The notes under the pieces are model-generated. The model saw only the letters and a list, made by a program, of their open reading frames with translations, did no database searches and had not been told where the DNA came from. Positions 6,318 to 15,697 of a DNA stretch of 64,000 bases are shown here, piece by piece. A program made the translations under genes and the position numbers. The stretch covers positions 9,977 to 73,976 of the forward strand of contig NZ_JAGGQW010000054.1 of NCBI RefSeq assembly GCF_018613065.1, written 5' to 3'. How positions within the stretch are numbered: the first letter of the stretch is position 1; every line of letters begins with the position of its first letter. Origin of the DNA: Bacillus sp. ISL-7. GTDB taxonomy: Bacteria; Bacillota; Bacilli; Bacillales_B; DSM-18226.

Positions 6318-7559
6318 CTATGCCTTTAATGTTAATTGATTTTTTCGATATAGCTCTTCGACAAACGCACGTGCTTTTTCGAAGGCTTCCTCCGGACCAT
6401 TGGCGACTTCTGCAAGATAGGCCTCATCTGGTAATTGATCGTCTATACCAGGTATCTTAATACGGTCCCCATAGCTGTTAATGGCACCATGCTCACGCAT
6501 ATGGTTGATACAATTGAAAAGGGGCTGCCAATACTCAGCATGGACAAAAATGGCCTTGGTTCGATGTCTTCGAAGGTGATTGGTTTGAATTTTTGATAGG
6601 GTTTCGTAAACTTCCCATGCCGTACCAAATCCTCCAGGCCAGAACAGGATGACATGGGAATAATTAATGAGAACACCCTCCCTGATTGAGAAATTATTCA
6701 TTCTTAGCCGCTGATTCGAGGTGACAGAGTATGTATCCTTTAAATTGAAAAAGTTGTCAATACCAAATTGACAGTCAATCCCAATGACATGGGCATCCTG
6801 GTTTCTTGCTCCTTGGGCTGCTGCCCGCATGATTCCAGGGCCTCCGCCTGTACAAAGTGGTACATAACATCCGCCTAGTGCCTTTTCCTGTTGATTTGCA
6901 GAATAATGTCCCCATAACTCCCCGAACTTAAAAGCAGAATCCCAATACTTTGTACTTTTTTCGATGATTCTTTTATGGCGGTCCATCCTGAGCTTTGTCA
7001 TGTCCAATTTGTGCTGAAGCAGCTTCCTGCAGAATGAGTCCTCTTGATTCTCCAGCTGATCCTTAATTTTCTTTTCATGGGTACTTAGGATATCTAACTT
7101 TTCCTCTGCGATTTTTTTGCATGATATAGTTCCGGAACCCATCAGTGTAATAACTCCATACTTTGCTTCATAGCTAAATAAAAGCTCTGCTGCATAGATG
7201 TCAGCCACGCTTTCTTCCGTAACGAGAGCCCTGTCATTCGGTACAAAGCAGACTTTGGTTCCGACCACATGAAAGGAAGCCATGCAAGTTTCATTTGAAT
7301 AATCCTTCCAAATCATAATAAAGCCGTCTTCGTCTACATTATAGGTATCCACATCACCATTTTCATTGATATTACTGATGGAAAGACTATAGTTATTTGT
7401 TTTTGATGGTAACCTCGGATCAAATGTAATTGGCTCCTCAAACGTAATCTTTGCCACATTCTCATCCGTCTTCTCAATCCACCACCCCGTACCTGATCCC
7501 TTCCATTGGTTTGTAGCGGGGTCATAAAAGATCGTGCCATACAATTCAATTTCATTCAT
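6318..7559 (-). CDS. LOG-family (lysine decarboxylase-like) nucleotide-binding protein with extra N-terminal domain
   Basis: The C-terminal half (residues about 200-410) has the Rossmann-like LOG fold: GGGPGIMRAAAQGAR, then the catalytic-type motif PGGFGTAWEVYE. Proteins with PGGxGT hydrolyse nucleoside 5'-monophosphates, releasing the base (cytokinin-activating enzymes in plants); the bacterial role is often unknown. At 413 aa it is about twice the usual LOG length. The first ~140 residues look like a beta-rich domain with many aromatics (NQWKGSGTGWWIEKT) that I do not recognise, followed by a charged helical linker. The gene is monocistronic with its own terminator. The LOG assignment is fairly sure; the substrate is unknown. 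Confidence 0.75.
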   Translation of the reverse strand: MNEIELYGTIFYDPATNQWKGSGTGWWIEKTDENVAKITFEEPITFDPRLPSKTNNYSLSISNINENGDVDTYNVDEDGFIMIWKDYSNETCMASFHVVGTKVCFVPNDRALVTEESVADIYAAELLFSYEAKYGVITLMGSGTISCKKIAEEKLDILSTHEKKIKDQLENQEDSFCRKLLQHKLDMTKLRMDRHKRIIEKSTKYWDSAFKFGELWGHYSANQQEKALGGCYVPLCTGGGPGIMRAAAQGARNQDAHVIGIDCQFGIDNFFNLKDTYSVTSNQRLRMNNFSIREGVLINYSHVILFWPGGFGTAWEVYETLSKIQTNHLRRHRTKAIFVHAEYWQPLFNCINHMREHGAINSYGDRIKIPGIDDQLPDEAYLAEVANGPEEAFEKARAFVEELYRKNQLTLKA

Positions 7560-7834
7560 CTAGGAACAACCTTCCTTTACTCAATTCATTTCTTTTACGG
7601 ATTAAGGGCTTGCATGTCACATTGGATTTGTCCAGTATTTTCCTTTTGTTAGTTTAACTAAGCTTTTTATTATTATTCAGTATTGGGCACAAATTGAAAG
7701 TATAGAATATATGAGACCTGGAGAGACGTTTCCCTTCAATTCCAAACGCCTTAAGTAGATAGAAAACACGAGGTTTCTTGTTAATATTTTTTAACAATTT
7801 AACTCTTTGAATTAATTTTAACGAAAGAGAATAA
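7560..7834. other. Intergenic, nothing recognised
   Basis: This A+T-rich stretch lies between the LOG gene start and the cdd terminator. No open frame with a ribosome binding site, repeat or palindrome was seen on either strand. Confidence 0.4.
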
Positions 7835-7867
7835 AATAAAAGACTATCGAAAGTTTTTCGATAGTCT
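7835..7867 (-). terminator. Terminator of the deoC-xapX-cdd operon
   Basis: On the minus strand GACTATCGAAA pairs with TTTCGATAGTC and is followed by TTTTATTTTA. A second inverted repeat (AGAAGTTTATC/GATAAACTTCT, 7869-7898) lies between it and the cdd stop. Confidence 0.7.
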
Positions 7868-7902
7868 GAGAAGTTTATCAGAAAAGGATAAACTTCTTTT
7901 AT

Positions 7903-8497
<595 letters not shown>

Positions 8498-8521
8498 CAA
8501 ATGAACCTCACAATAGTATTT

Positions 8522-9196
8522 TTAGTAATTGCTTAAAGATTGCTCACCTTTACTGATTGAAACACCAGAACTTGCACCAATGCGAGTTGCTCCAGCTTCT
8601 ACCATTGCAATTGCATCTTCACGACTGCGAACCCCACCAGAAGCCTTTACGCCAATTTCAGGTCCGACTGTTTGACGCATTAAGCGAATATCCTCGACTG
8701 TTGCACCGCCTGTTGAAAAACCAGTAGAAGTTTTTACATAGTCTGCCCCAGCTTTTACAGAAATTTCACATGCTCTTATTTTTTCTTCTTTAGTTAACAA
8801 GCAAGTTTCGATGATTACCTTTACCAATGCTTTTCCCTTTGCAGCACCCACAACTGCAGCGATATCTCTTTCAACCAAATCATCCTGCTTATCTTTAAGC
8901 GCAGCGACGTTAATCACCATATCTATCTCATTTGCACCGTTTTCAATGGCATTTTTTGTTTCAAATGCTTTTGTTTCTGATGTAGTTGCCCCAAGCGGGA
9001 AACCAATGACTGTACATACTTTTACTTCTGGGGTATCTGCAAGCATTTTAGCTGCAAAATTTACCCAAGTAGGATTTACACATACCGATGCAAATAAATA
9101 TTTTTTCGCTTCTTCAACCAATTTACCAATTTCTTCTTTTGTTGCATCTGCTTTTAATAATGTATGATCAATCATCCTAACAACATTTTGAGTCAT
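8522..9196 (-). CDS. deoC: Deoxyribose-phosphate aldolase
   Basis: This class I aldolase cleaves 2-deoxyribose-5-phosphate to acetaldehyde and glyceraldehyde-3-phosphate in deoxynucleoside breakdown. It shows [11 protein letters not shown] at the start, [10 protein letters not shown] in the middle and the Schiff-base lysine in [15 protein letters not shown], then ASGGVRS and RIGASSG. Length (224 aa) is typical. The ATG at 9196 has GGAGG 10 nt upstream; an in-frame TTG at 9202 is a second option. It is the first gene after deoR. Confidence 0.93.
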   Translation of the reverse strand: MTQNVVRMIDHTLLKADATKEEIGKLVEEAKKYLFASVCVNPTWVNFAAKMLADTPEVKVCTVIGFPLGATTSETKAFETKNAIENGANEIDMVINVAALKDKQDDLVERDIAAVVGAAKGKALVKVIIETCLLTKEEKIRACEISVKAGADYVKTSTGFSTGGATVEDIRLMRQTVGPEIGVKASGGVRSREDAIAMVEAGATRIGASSGVSISKGEQSLSNY

Positions 9197-9276
9197 AACC
9201 AATCTTCCTCCCTGTTCCCTGTAAATTTATATAAAGATTTTATGGCATTTATCACAATGTAACTATATCAAACACA

Positions 9277-9310
9277 TTGAACATTTGTAAATACATTTAT
9301 GAACAAATGT
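9277..9310 (-). promoter_or_regulatory. Putative DeoR operator before deoC
   Basis: TTGAACATTTGT (9277-9288) and ATGAACAAATGT (9299-9310) are repeated at 22-bp spacing and contain the inverted pair ACATTTGT/ACAAATGT. The location fits the operator of the DeoR repressor encoded next door; no binding data. Confidence 0.5.
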
Positions 9311-9324
9311 AAAAAATGATTTTT

Positions 9325-10266
9325 TTAATTCTTATCAAGCAAGAATTGTGCTGTATATTGATCCGTTACGAGCACATTGGCGTACCCGCCTTTTAATGCT
9401 CCGTATATTCCCTCAATTTTATTCGGACCTCCGGCTACAAGAATGGAATGGTCCTTTTTCTTTAATTCATTAAGATTTACTCCCAGTGTCCTTTCATTTA
9501 GGCTCTCGTTGCATACTTCTCCAGATTCATCAAAAAAACGCGAGCAAATATCACCGACTGCCTTTCCATAAAGAGACTTCAAGTCACTTTCTGTAAAATA
9601 ACCTAGCTGAAATAATAAAGAGTCGGTTTTAATTGGACCAATCGTAAAGAGAGCAATATTGGCCTGACTTCCTAGCTCGAGGATTTTTCGAATATGACGA
9701 TCAGCCTCCATTGCCTGTTTTACAACGACATGATCGACAATTGCAGGAAGCGGTAGGTTATGGGGGGTTGTATGAAAGGCCTTGCCAAAAAGATATAAAA
9801 TCTCCGATGCATACGTATTTGTTTCAGCGTGGCTAACACCGCCCTTTAATTGAACAACCTTTACCCCTTTTACAAATTTCTGCTTGAGTTCAACCGCAAC
9901 ATGGTATAAAGTTGTTCCCCAAGTCACCCCAATTATGTCGTCATCCTTGACAATTTCATCAAGATAAACGGCAGCTTTTTCACCCAGATAATTCTTTATG
10001 ATGTGATCTTCATATTGTGGAATCGAAGCGACAACCGCCTTTTTAAGGTTGAACTTTTGTTCAAGCTGCATCGCAAGATTCTCAACATCTTCTGTAGGAT
10101 CCAAAATATTGATTTGGACAATACCATCACTTTTCGCCTGCTGTAATAGACGGGATACAGTAGGGCGGGAAACTCCGAGCTTCTTGGCAATTTCATTTTG
10201 ATTATAATCCAATAGATAATATAACTTTGCTGCTTCAATGACTTTCGCTAATTTTTCACGATCCAC
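9325..10266 (-). CDS. deoR: DeoR-type transcriptional repressor (SorC family)
   Basis: The N-terminal helix-turn-helix (NQNEIAKKLGVSRPTVSRLL, near residues 22-41) is followed by a SorC-type sugar-phosphate binding domain with GVTWGTTLYHVA and VQLKGGV. In B. subtilis DeoR represses dra-nupC-pdp and is released by deoxyribose-5-phosphate. With a GTG start at 10266 (AGGGTG 6 nt upstream) the protein is 313 aa, the B. subtilis size. Longer forms from upstream in-frame starts lack a ribosome binding site. It lies just upstream of deoC. Confidence 0.88.
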   Translation of the reverse strand: MDREKLAKVIEAAKLYYLLDYNQNEIAKKLGVSRPTVSRLLQQAKSDGIVQINILDPTEDVENLAMQLEQKFNLKKAVVASIPQYEDHIIKNYLGEKAAVYLDEIVKDDDIIGVTWGTTLYHVAVELKQKFVKGVKVVQLKGGVSHAETNTYASEILYLFGKAFHTTPHNLPLPAIVDHVVVKQAMEADRHIRKILELGSQANIALFTIGPIKTDSLLFQLGYFTESDLKSLYGKAVGDICSRFFDESGEVCNESLNERTLGVNLNELKKKDHSILVAGGPNKIEGIYGALKGGYANVLVTDQYTAQFLLDKN

Positions 10267-10331
10267 TGCTATCACCCTATGTTTTAATATTTTCTTAATT
10301 GTAACAAAAAAAACAAATGATTTCATTCATA

Positions 10332-10347
10332 GTTTACATTTGTAAAC
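10332..10347. promoter_or_regulatory. Perfect palindrome before deoR
   Basis: GTTTACATTTGTAAAC is a perfect 16-bp palindrome 66 nt upstream of the deoR start. It shares the TTTACAAATGT core with the deoC operator region, suggesting autoregulation. Confidence 0.5.
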
Positions 10348-10550
10348 AACATTTTGAATTTAATTTCAATATATTTAAAAGTGGGCTTTAATAGGACGGT
10401 GAATTTTCATCTTCTAATATGGGGAACATTTATTAAGATATTTATCTGAGTTGTTGACAATACAAAAAGACATGTAAAAGTCATCCGCTAATCATCAGTT
10501 CTTCTGTATACTGAAATAAGGAAAATGATTCCTTTTAAGGAGGCGATACA

Positions 10551-12725
10551 TTGCAGAAATTAGGCGGATATATATACCTTAAACGTAAATGGGTACTGGT
10601 ATTTTGGATTTTAGTGATCCTATTATTAGGATTTTTTGCATTAAAATTACCGACAGTTCTTAGCGGAAATGGTTTTGAGTATAAAGGCGAATACAATCAT
10701 ACACGTAAACTCCTCGAACAAGAATTTGGACATTCTAAATCTTCCATTATCCTTGTGTTCGAAAAAGATAAATCGGTTAGTGATGAGAATTTCAGGAAGT
10801 TCATTCAAGACATATTTGATAAAATAACGGCTATTCATGATAGGCAACAAATGATTCTTCCATTCGAGCAGGACGGGATGGTAAAGGATAATTATGCCTA
10901 TGGACTTCTTACTTTTAACAAGAAAGCGGAGAGTCTTGGAAAAGAAATTAACCAATTAAAAGATGTACTTGAAAATAAAAAGGGCTTAAAGGTCACAATG
11001 ACTGGTGAACCCATTATTGTTCAAGACCTAAATACTGCGAGTCAGGAAGATTTAGCAAAAGCGGAAATGATCGGTTTGCCGATTGCCTTAATCGTTCTTA
11101 TCCTAGCGTTCGGAGGTCTTGTTGCTGCCTCTCTTCCGATTGTTATCGGTGTTGTTTCGATATTATGTACAATGGGAACCGTTTACTTTTTTAGTTATGG
11201 TGCTGATTTAACCATTTTTATATTAAATATTGTTCCAATGATCGGGTTGGCACTAAGTATTGATTTTGCTTTATTGTTTATCAATCGATATAAAGAAGAA
11301 CTAAAAACCAAATCCATTCAGTCTGCACTTGAAATAACAGTATCAACCGCGGGACGATCCATCATCTTTTCTGGCCTTTGTGTTTTTATTGGCTTATCGG
11401 CTCTTTGGTTTATCAAAATTGATATATTTCAAAATGTTGCGCTAGGCGGGATGACCGTAGTGTTAATTTCTGCTGTTTGTGCATTAACCTTTCTTCCTGC
11501 ATTGCTTGCCATATTGGGAACCAAGATCAACAAATTAAGTATACTGCCCATGGCAGACGAGAAAACAAGCATATGGTACCGATTTGCTAAAATTGTGATG
11601 AGGCGCCCTATTCTTATGACAGTTGCAGCCCTTGTTATTCTTTTGGCAGGATTGATACCTCTTAAACAAATGGTTTTAGCAATTCCTGGTACTGAATCTC
11701 TGCCGCCAAATTACCCGTCACGAACTGCCATGGAAGTATTTAAGGATCACTTCGTACCAAAAGAACAGCGCGATGAGAAAAAAGTGACGATGATCCTAGA
11801 AACAAAAGGCAGCATTATTGAAAAAAACAATCTTGAAAAAGTAAGTGAAGTGATAAAAAAACTTGATAACGACAAGCTCGTAAATTCTATAAACTCACCA
11901 TTTTCAGCCACAGGATTACAGGATGTGGACCAACTTTATCAAGTCCTCACCATTGGAAAAAATGCCAAGATGGCTCCTATTTATGATTACTATATTAGAG
12001 ATAATAAACTGCTTATAGAGGTGTATTTAAAAACAGGCGAACATTCTTCTAAAGCAAGACAATGGGTAGCTGATTGGTCGAATAAAGATTTAGGCTTAAA
12101 AGCTTCATTTGGCGGACCCATAAAATTTGAGCAAGAAATTTTTTCAGAAATATTCCAAAAAGCTCCCTATGGATTCTTATTGATTGTCATTTCTACGTTT
12201 GTAATATTAATGGCAGCTTTCCGCTCAATTCTTATTCCATTGAAAGCCATCCTTATGAATGTGTTAAGCCTGGGCTGCACCTTCGGAATTGTTGTCTGGA
12301 TTTTCCAGAAAGGTCATTTAGGAATCACACCAGTTGATATTGCCTTAATTTTACCTGTGTTTGTTTTTACACTTGTTTTTGGTCTTTCAATGGATTACGA
12401 AGTATTTCTTATCTCGAGAATACAGGAATTCTATTTAAAAACAGGAGATAATAGTGAGGCTACAATTTCTGGTTTGACTTATACCAGTAAAATTATTACC
12501 TCAGCCGCTGCCATTATGATTGTCGTTACTGGTGCGTTTGCTTTTACTGGGGTTATGCCAGTTAAGCAATTAGGGGTGGGAATTGCCATAGCAATTTTCA
12601 TTGATGCGACGATTGTAAGAATGGTCTTGGTGCCAGCCTTGATGAAGCTGCTTGGTGATTGGAACTGGTGGTTTTTTGGCAAAAAAAATAAAAGACTACA
12701 TAGATCAAGTAAAAAGCCAGCCTAA
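10551..12725 (+). CDS. MMPL/RND-family membrane transporter
   Basis: This 724-aa protein has the 12-segment MMPL layout: a membrane helix at the N-terminus, an extracytoplasmic loop (residues about 40-165), five helices, a second hydrophilic loop (about 380-540) and a final helix bundle. GLALSIDFALLFINRYKEEL and GLSMDYEVFLISRIQEFYL carry the conserved Asp-aromatic pairs for proton coupling. Such proteins (YdfJ-like in Bacillus) export lipids or hydrophobic compounds, driven by protons. Translation starts at TTG, with AAGGAGG well placed. It appears monocistronic, and its substrate is unknown. Confidence 0.85.
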   Translation: MQKLGGYIYLKRKWVLVFWILVILLLGFFALKLPTVLSGNGFEYKGEYNHTRKLLEQEFGHSKSSIILVFEKDKSVSDENFRKFIQDIFDKITAIHDRQQMILPFEQDGMVKDNYAYGLLTFNKKAESLGKEINQLKDVLENKKGLKVTMTGEPIIVQDLNTASQEDLAKAEMIGLPIALIVLILAFGGLVAASLPIVIGVVSILCTMGTVYFFSYGADLTIFILNIVPMIGLALSIDFALLFINRYKEELKTKSIQSALEITVSTAGRSIIFSGLCVFIGLSALWFIKIDIFQNVALGGMTVVLISAVCALTFLPALLAILGTKINKLSILPMADEKTSIWYRFAKIVMRRPILMTVAALVILLAGLIPLKQMVLAIPGTESLPPNYPSRTAMEVFKDHFVPKEQRDEKKVTMILETKGSIIEKNNLEKVSEVIKKLDNDKLVNSINSPFSATGLQDVDQLYQVLTIGKNAKMAPIYDYYIRDNKLLIEVYLKTGEHSSKARQWVADWSNKDLGLKASFGGPIKFEQEIFSEIFQKAPYGFLLIVISTFVILMAAFRSILIPLKAILMNVLSLGCTFGIVVWIFQKGHLGITPVDIALILPVFVFTLVFGLSMDYEVFLISRIQEFYLKTGDNSEATISGLTYTSKIITSAAAIMIVVTGAFAFTGVMPVKQLGVGIAIAIFIDATIVRMVLVPALMKLLGDWNWWFFGKKNKRLHRSSKKPA

Positions 12726-12816
12726 TTTCCTTGATTGTCAAAAAGAATCATAATTCAATTAGAAGTATGAATACTAAGAATACCTTTAAAGCCAGATTCT
12801 GAAGGAGGTATTCTAT

Positions 12817-13923
12817 TTGCATAAAAAAACTCTTCTTATCCTTTTTCTTATATGTCTTTCGCAAACTTCCTTTTTGTCTATTGCAGAGAGTACGCCAAAT
12901 CAACAAGGAGTAGTTGATTTACGTATCCTAGAAACAACCGATTTGCATGCATCTTTAATCAATTATGATTATTATCAAACAAAAGCAGACAACCGAATTG
13001 GACTTGTAAAGACTGCAACACTTATCCGTACTGCAAGGAATGAAGTCCAAAATTCTTTATTGTTTGATGATGGGGATCACCTTAAGGGAAATCCCCTTGG
13101 AGAGTATTTAGCTAGAATTCGGGGAATTCATAGGGGAAAAATACATCCAGTTTATCGTGCCTTTAATTTTTTGGACTATGATGCGATTGCCATTGGTAAT
13201 CACGAATTTAATTATGGACTAGATTTCTTAAATGCCGCCATAAAGGGTGCCAAGATGCCAGTCATCAATGCAAATGTTTTCTCTGTTAAAAAGAATAAAC
13301 CCTATTTTACCCCCTATGTTATTTTAAAAAGGAATGTGGTTGACCAAACAGGAAGAAAACATGAACTAAAGATTGGGGTCATCTCATTTATGCCAACACA
13401 AATAATGAAATGGGATAAGGCGAATCTTGAAGGGAAGATTACTGCAAAACCGATTGTTGATACAGCGAAAGAATTTATACCAATCATGAAGTCTAAAGGA
13501 GCGGATATCATTGTCGCCCTTGCCCATACAGGAATCAGCTACGAGCCATATAATGCTGAATCAGAAAATGCTGTCTATTATTTAACAAAAATCCCTGGAA
13601 TTGATGCCGTGTTAGCTGGACATTCACATAGTGTCTTTCCAGGACCTGTTTATGAAAATTCTCCCAATACCAACATAAAAATGGGGCAAATAAATGGAAA
13701 GCCTGTTGTAATGGCAGGGGCTTTTGGAAGCAGACTTGGGATTATTGATCTCAGAATCCAAAAAATCAATAGTACGTGGAGGGTAGTAAAAGGGACATCT
13801 TTAACAAGACCCATTGCTGATGAGTCAGGAACTCCTCTTGTAAGGAAGGATAAAGGACTATATAAGTTAGTTAAACCTGAGCACCAGGAAACGGTAGATT
13901 TTATTAAAAAATTGGGGCTTTAA
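12817..13923 (+). CDS. Secreted metallophosphatase / 5'-nucleotidase, catalytic domain only
   Basis: A signal peptide (residues 1-24) leads into a calcineurin-like domain: LRILETTDLHASL, DDGDHLKGNP, IGNHEFNYGLDF, VALAHTGIS and AGHSHSVFPG. Together these give the two-metal site of 5'-nucleotidases and 2',3'-cyclic phosphodiesterases. The usual C-terminal substrate-specificity domain is absent; the protein stops at 368 aa just after the metal domain, and no LPxTG anchor follows. The start is TTG behind GAAGGAGG. Whether the short form is active alone is unclear. I see no remnant of the missing domain downstream. Confidence 0.8.
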   Translation: MHKKTLLILFLICLSQTSFLSIAESTPNQQGVVDLRILETTDLHASLINYDYYQTKADNRIGLVKTATLIRTARNEVQNSLLFDDGDHLKGNPLGEYLARIRGIHRGKIHPVYRAFNFLDYDAIAIGNHEFNYGLDFLNAAIKGAKMPVINANVFSVKKNKPYFTPYVILKRNVVDQTGRKHELKIGVISFMPTQIMKWDKANLEGKITAKPIVDTAKEFIPIMKSKGADIIVALAHTGISYEPYNAESENAVYYLTKIPGIDAVLAGHSHSVFPGPVYENSPNTNIKMGQINGKPVVMAGAFGSRLGIIDLRIQKINSTWRVVKGTSLTRPIADESGTPLVRKDKGLYKLVKPEHQETVDFIKKLGL

Positions 13924-13998
13924 TAGTTAAAAGATTTTCTTTACATCCAAAGTATAATTTTATAAAATAATGTAGAATATAATTGGTGTTTTTATTAG

Positions 13999-14027
13999 GG
14001 GGAGTCTGTCAAACAGGCTCCTTTTTG
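13999..14027 (+). terminator. Terminator or leader attenuator before the ArsB/NhaD gene
   Basis: GGAGTCTGT and ACAGGCTCC pair with one mismatch and are followed by TTTTTG. It either ends the nucleotidase transcript or sits in the leader of the next gene, 52 nt before its start. Confidence 0.45.
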
Positions 14028-14078
14028 TCATTTTTTACTATTGTACTGGATAAAATATTTGGGAGAAGAGGTCGCTAC

Positions 14079-15359
14079 ATGTCAACTCAAGCACTAATCG
14101 CAATTGGTGTATTTTTAATTACATATGCCTTTATTGTCACAGAAAAGATCCATCGCACGATCATTGCCATGACAGGCGGAATTATGATGGTATTACTGGG
14201 AATTGTTGGGCAGGAAAAGGCACTTCATCATATCGATTTTAATACACTCGGATTGCTAACCGGTATGATGATCATCGTTGCTATTACTTCTGAGACTGGT
14301 CTGTTCAAATACATAGCTATTTGGGCTGCTAAAAAAGTGAAAGGGGATCCTTTAAAAATCTTGCTGGCGCTCGGTACCATAACTGCATTGGGTTCTGCGT
14401 TTTTAGATAATGTGACAACGGTACTTTTAATGGTTCCAGTTACATTCAGTATTACAAGACAGCTTCGAGTAAATCCGATTCCCTTTTTAATAACGGAAAT
14501 TATCGCATCAAATATTGGAGGAACATCCACACTGATTGGTGACCCTCCGAATATTATGCTAGGTAGCGCCGTGAAGGAACTTACCTTTATGGCATTTATT
14601 AATAATCTTACAGCCATATCATTCTTTATCCTATTCGTTAATATTGGAATATTAGCATTCATTTATCGGAAACAGCTTCGAACATCAGAAGAATTAAAAG
14701 CCAATCTAATGGACCTGGATGAAAAGGAAGAAATAACGGATAAAAAGTTATTAATCAAATCATTAATTGCCCTTTTGCTGACGATTGTCGGATTCTTCCT
14801 GCATCAACTGCTTCACATTGAATCAGCAACTGTCGCATTGGCCGGTGCCTTTCTGCTTCTTCTCTTAACAGGGGAAAAATATTTAGATAAAGCATTTTCA
14901 AAAGTAGAATGGACAACTATTTTCTTCTTTATTGGACTGTTCGTATTGGTATCAGGTTTGATAGAAACAGGGGTGATTTCGTTATTAGCAGATTACTCTG
15001 TACACCTTACCGGGGGTGATGTTACTTCTACATCGATATTAATTCTCTGGGTAAGCGCCATCGCATCTGCCTTTATTGATAATATCCCGTTTGTCGCTAC
15101 AATGATTCCTATGATTAAAGATATGGGAGAACTAGGAATAAATAATTTAGAGCCACTTTGGTGGAGTCTATCGTTAGGGGCATGTCTTGGCGGAAACGGT
15201 ACATTAATTGGTGCAAGTGCCAATGTGATTGTCGCCGGGCTAGCAGCGAAGGAAGGGCATCCGATTACTTTTGGTAAATTCTTGTTAATTTCCTTCCCAT
15301 TAATGATTTTATCGATCATAATCTGTACTGTATACATTTATCTAAGATATTTAATTTAG
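14079..15359 (+). CDS. ArsB/NhaD-type ion transporter
   Basis: This 426-aa protein has about 11-12 membrane helices and the signatures of the ArsB/NhaD group: a FLDNVTTVLLMVPVT segment, NIGGTSTLIGDPPNIM, FIDNIPFVATMIPM and LGGNGTLIGASANVI. Members export arsenite or exchange Na+/H+; some are anion carriers. The paired DN and GDPPN/GASAN motifs suggest two inverted repeats. The ATG at 14079 with AGAGGT 6 nt upstream is preferred to earlier in-frame codons overlapping the hairpin. No arsR or arsC is nearby, so an ion role other than arsenite is quite possible. Confidence 0.82.
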   Translation: MSTQALIAIGVFLITYAFIVTEKIHRTIIAMTGGIMMVLLGIVGQEKALHHIDFNTLGLLTGMMIIVAITSETGLFKYIAIWAAKKVKGDPLKILLALGTITALGSAFLDNVTTVLLMVPVTFSITRQLRVNPIPFLITEIIASNIGGTSTLIGDPPNIMLGSAVKELTFMAFINNLTAISFFILFVNIGILAFIYRKQLRTSEELKANLMDLDEKEEITDKKLLIKSLIALLLTIVGFFLHQLLHIESATVALAGAFLLLLLTGEKYLDKAFSKVEWTTIFFFIGLFVLVSGLIETGVISLLADYSVHLTGGDVTSTSILILWVSAIASAFIDNIPFVATMIPMIKDMGELGINNLEPLWWSLSLGACLGGNGTLIGASANVIVAGLAAKEGHPITFGKFLLISFPLMILSIIICTVYIYLRYLI

Positions 15360-15366
15360 GGGGAGT

Positions 15367-15648
15367 ATGATGAAAGTGGAGTATAAATATAACGAACAGC
15401 TTCTCGACTTAAAGGAAACTGCTAACGGCGATGATTTTGAATTCACCCTTACTTTTGTTGAAAATAAATGGAAGAAAAAAATCGAAGAAATTCGTGGGTA
15501 TTTTGATTCAAATAATATCCTAACTGATATCCATTTTTATATACACCCGAATAATAGGTTTCAAATAATCGTTAGAAAAGACTTTTATAATGAATTTATT
15601 ATCCAGTTGTTTAGACAACAAATAGTGAAAGAGATTAAATGGATCTAA
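15367..15648 (+). CDS. Hypothetical protein (93 aa)
   Basis: This small acidic/basic mixed protein with no membrane segment ends in an aromatic-rich tail (FYNEFIIQLFRQQIVKEIKWI). It starts 7 nt after the transporter stop, with GGGGGAG immediately upstream (ATG at 15367 or 15370), so it is probably co-transcribed and translationally coupled with the ArsB/NhaD gene. I do not recognise the family. The shared terminator at 15650-15679 follows. Confidence 0.65.
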   Translation: MMKVEYKYNEQLLDLKETANGDDFEFTLTFVENKWKKKIEEIRGYFDSNNILTDIHFYIHPNNRFQIIVRKDFYNEFIIQLFRQQIVKEIKWI

Positions 15649-15649
15649 A

Positions 15650-15679
15650 AAATGGCTGCCATCCATCTGGCAGCCATTT
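15650..15679. terminator. Bidirectional terminator
   Basis: AAATGGCTGCC and GGCAGCCATTT form an 11-bp stem with an 8-nt loop between the convergent 93-aa gene and tkt. Confidence 0.75.
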
Positions 15680-15697
15680 CTATTATCGTTTAACGTC

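Noticed and set aside
13983..14078. N-terminal extension of the ArsB/NhaD protein
   Set aside because: It would cover a terminator-like hairpin, and a well-placed ATG with ribosome binding site exists at 14079.
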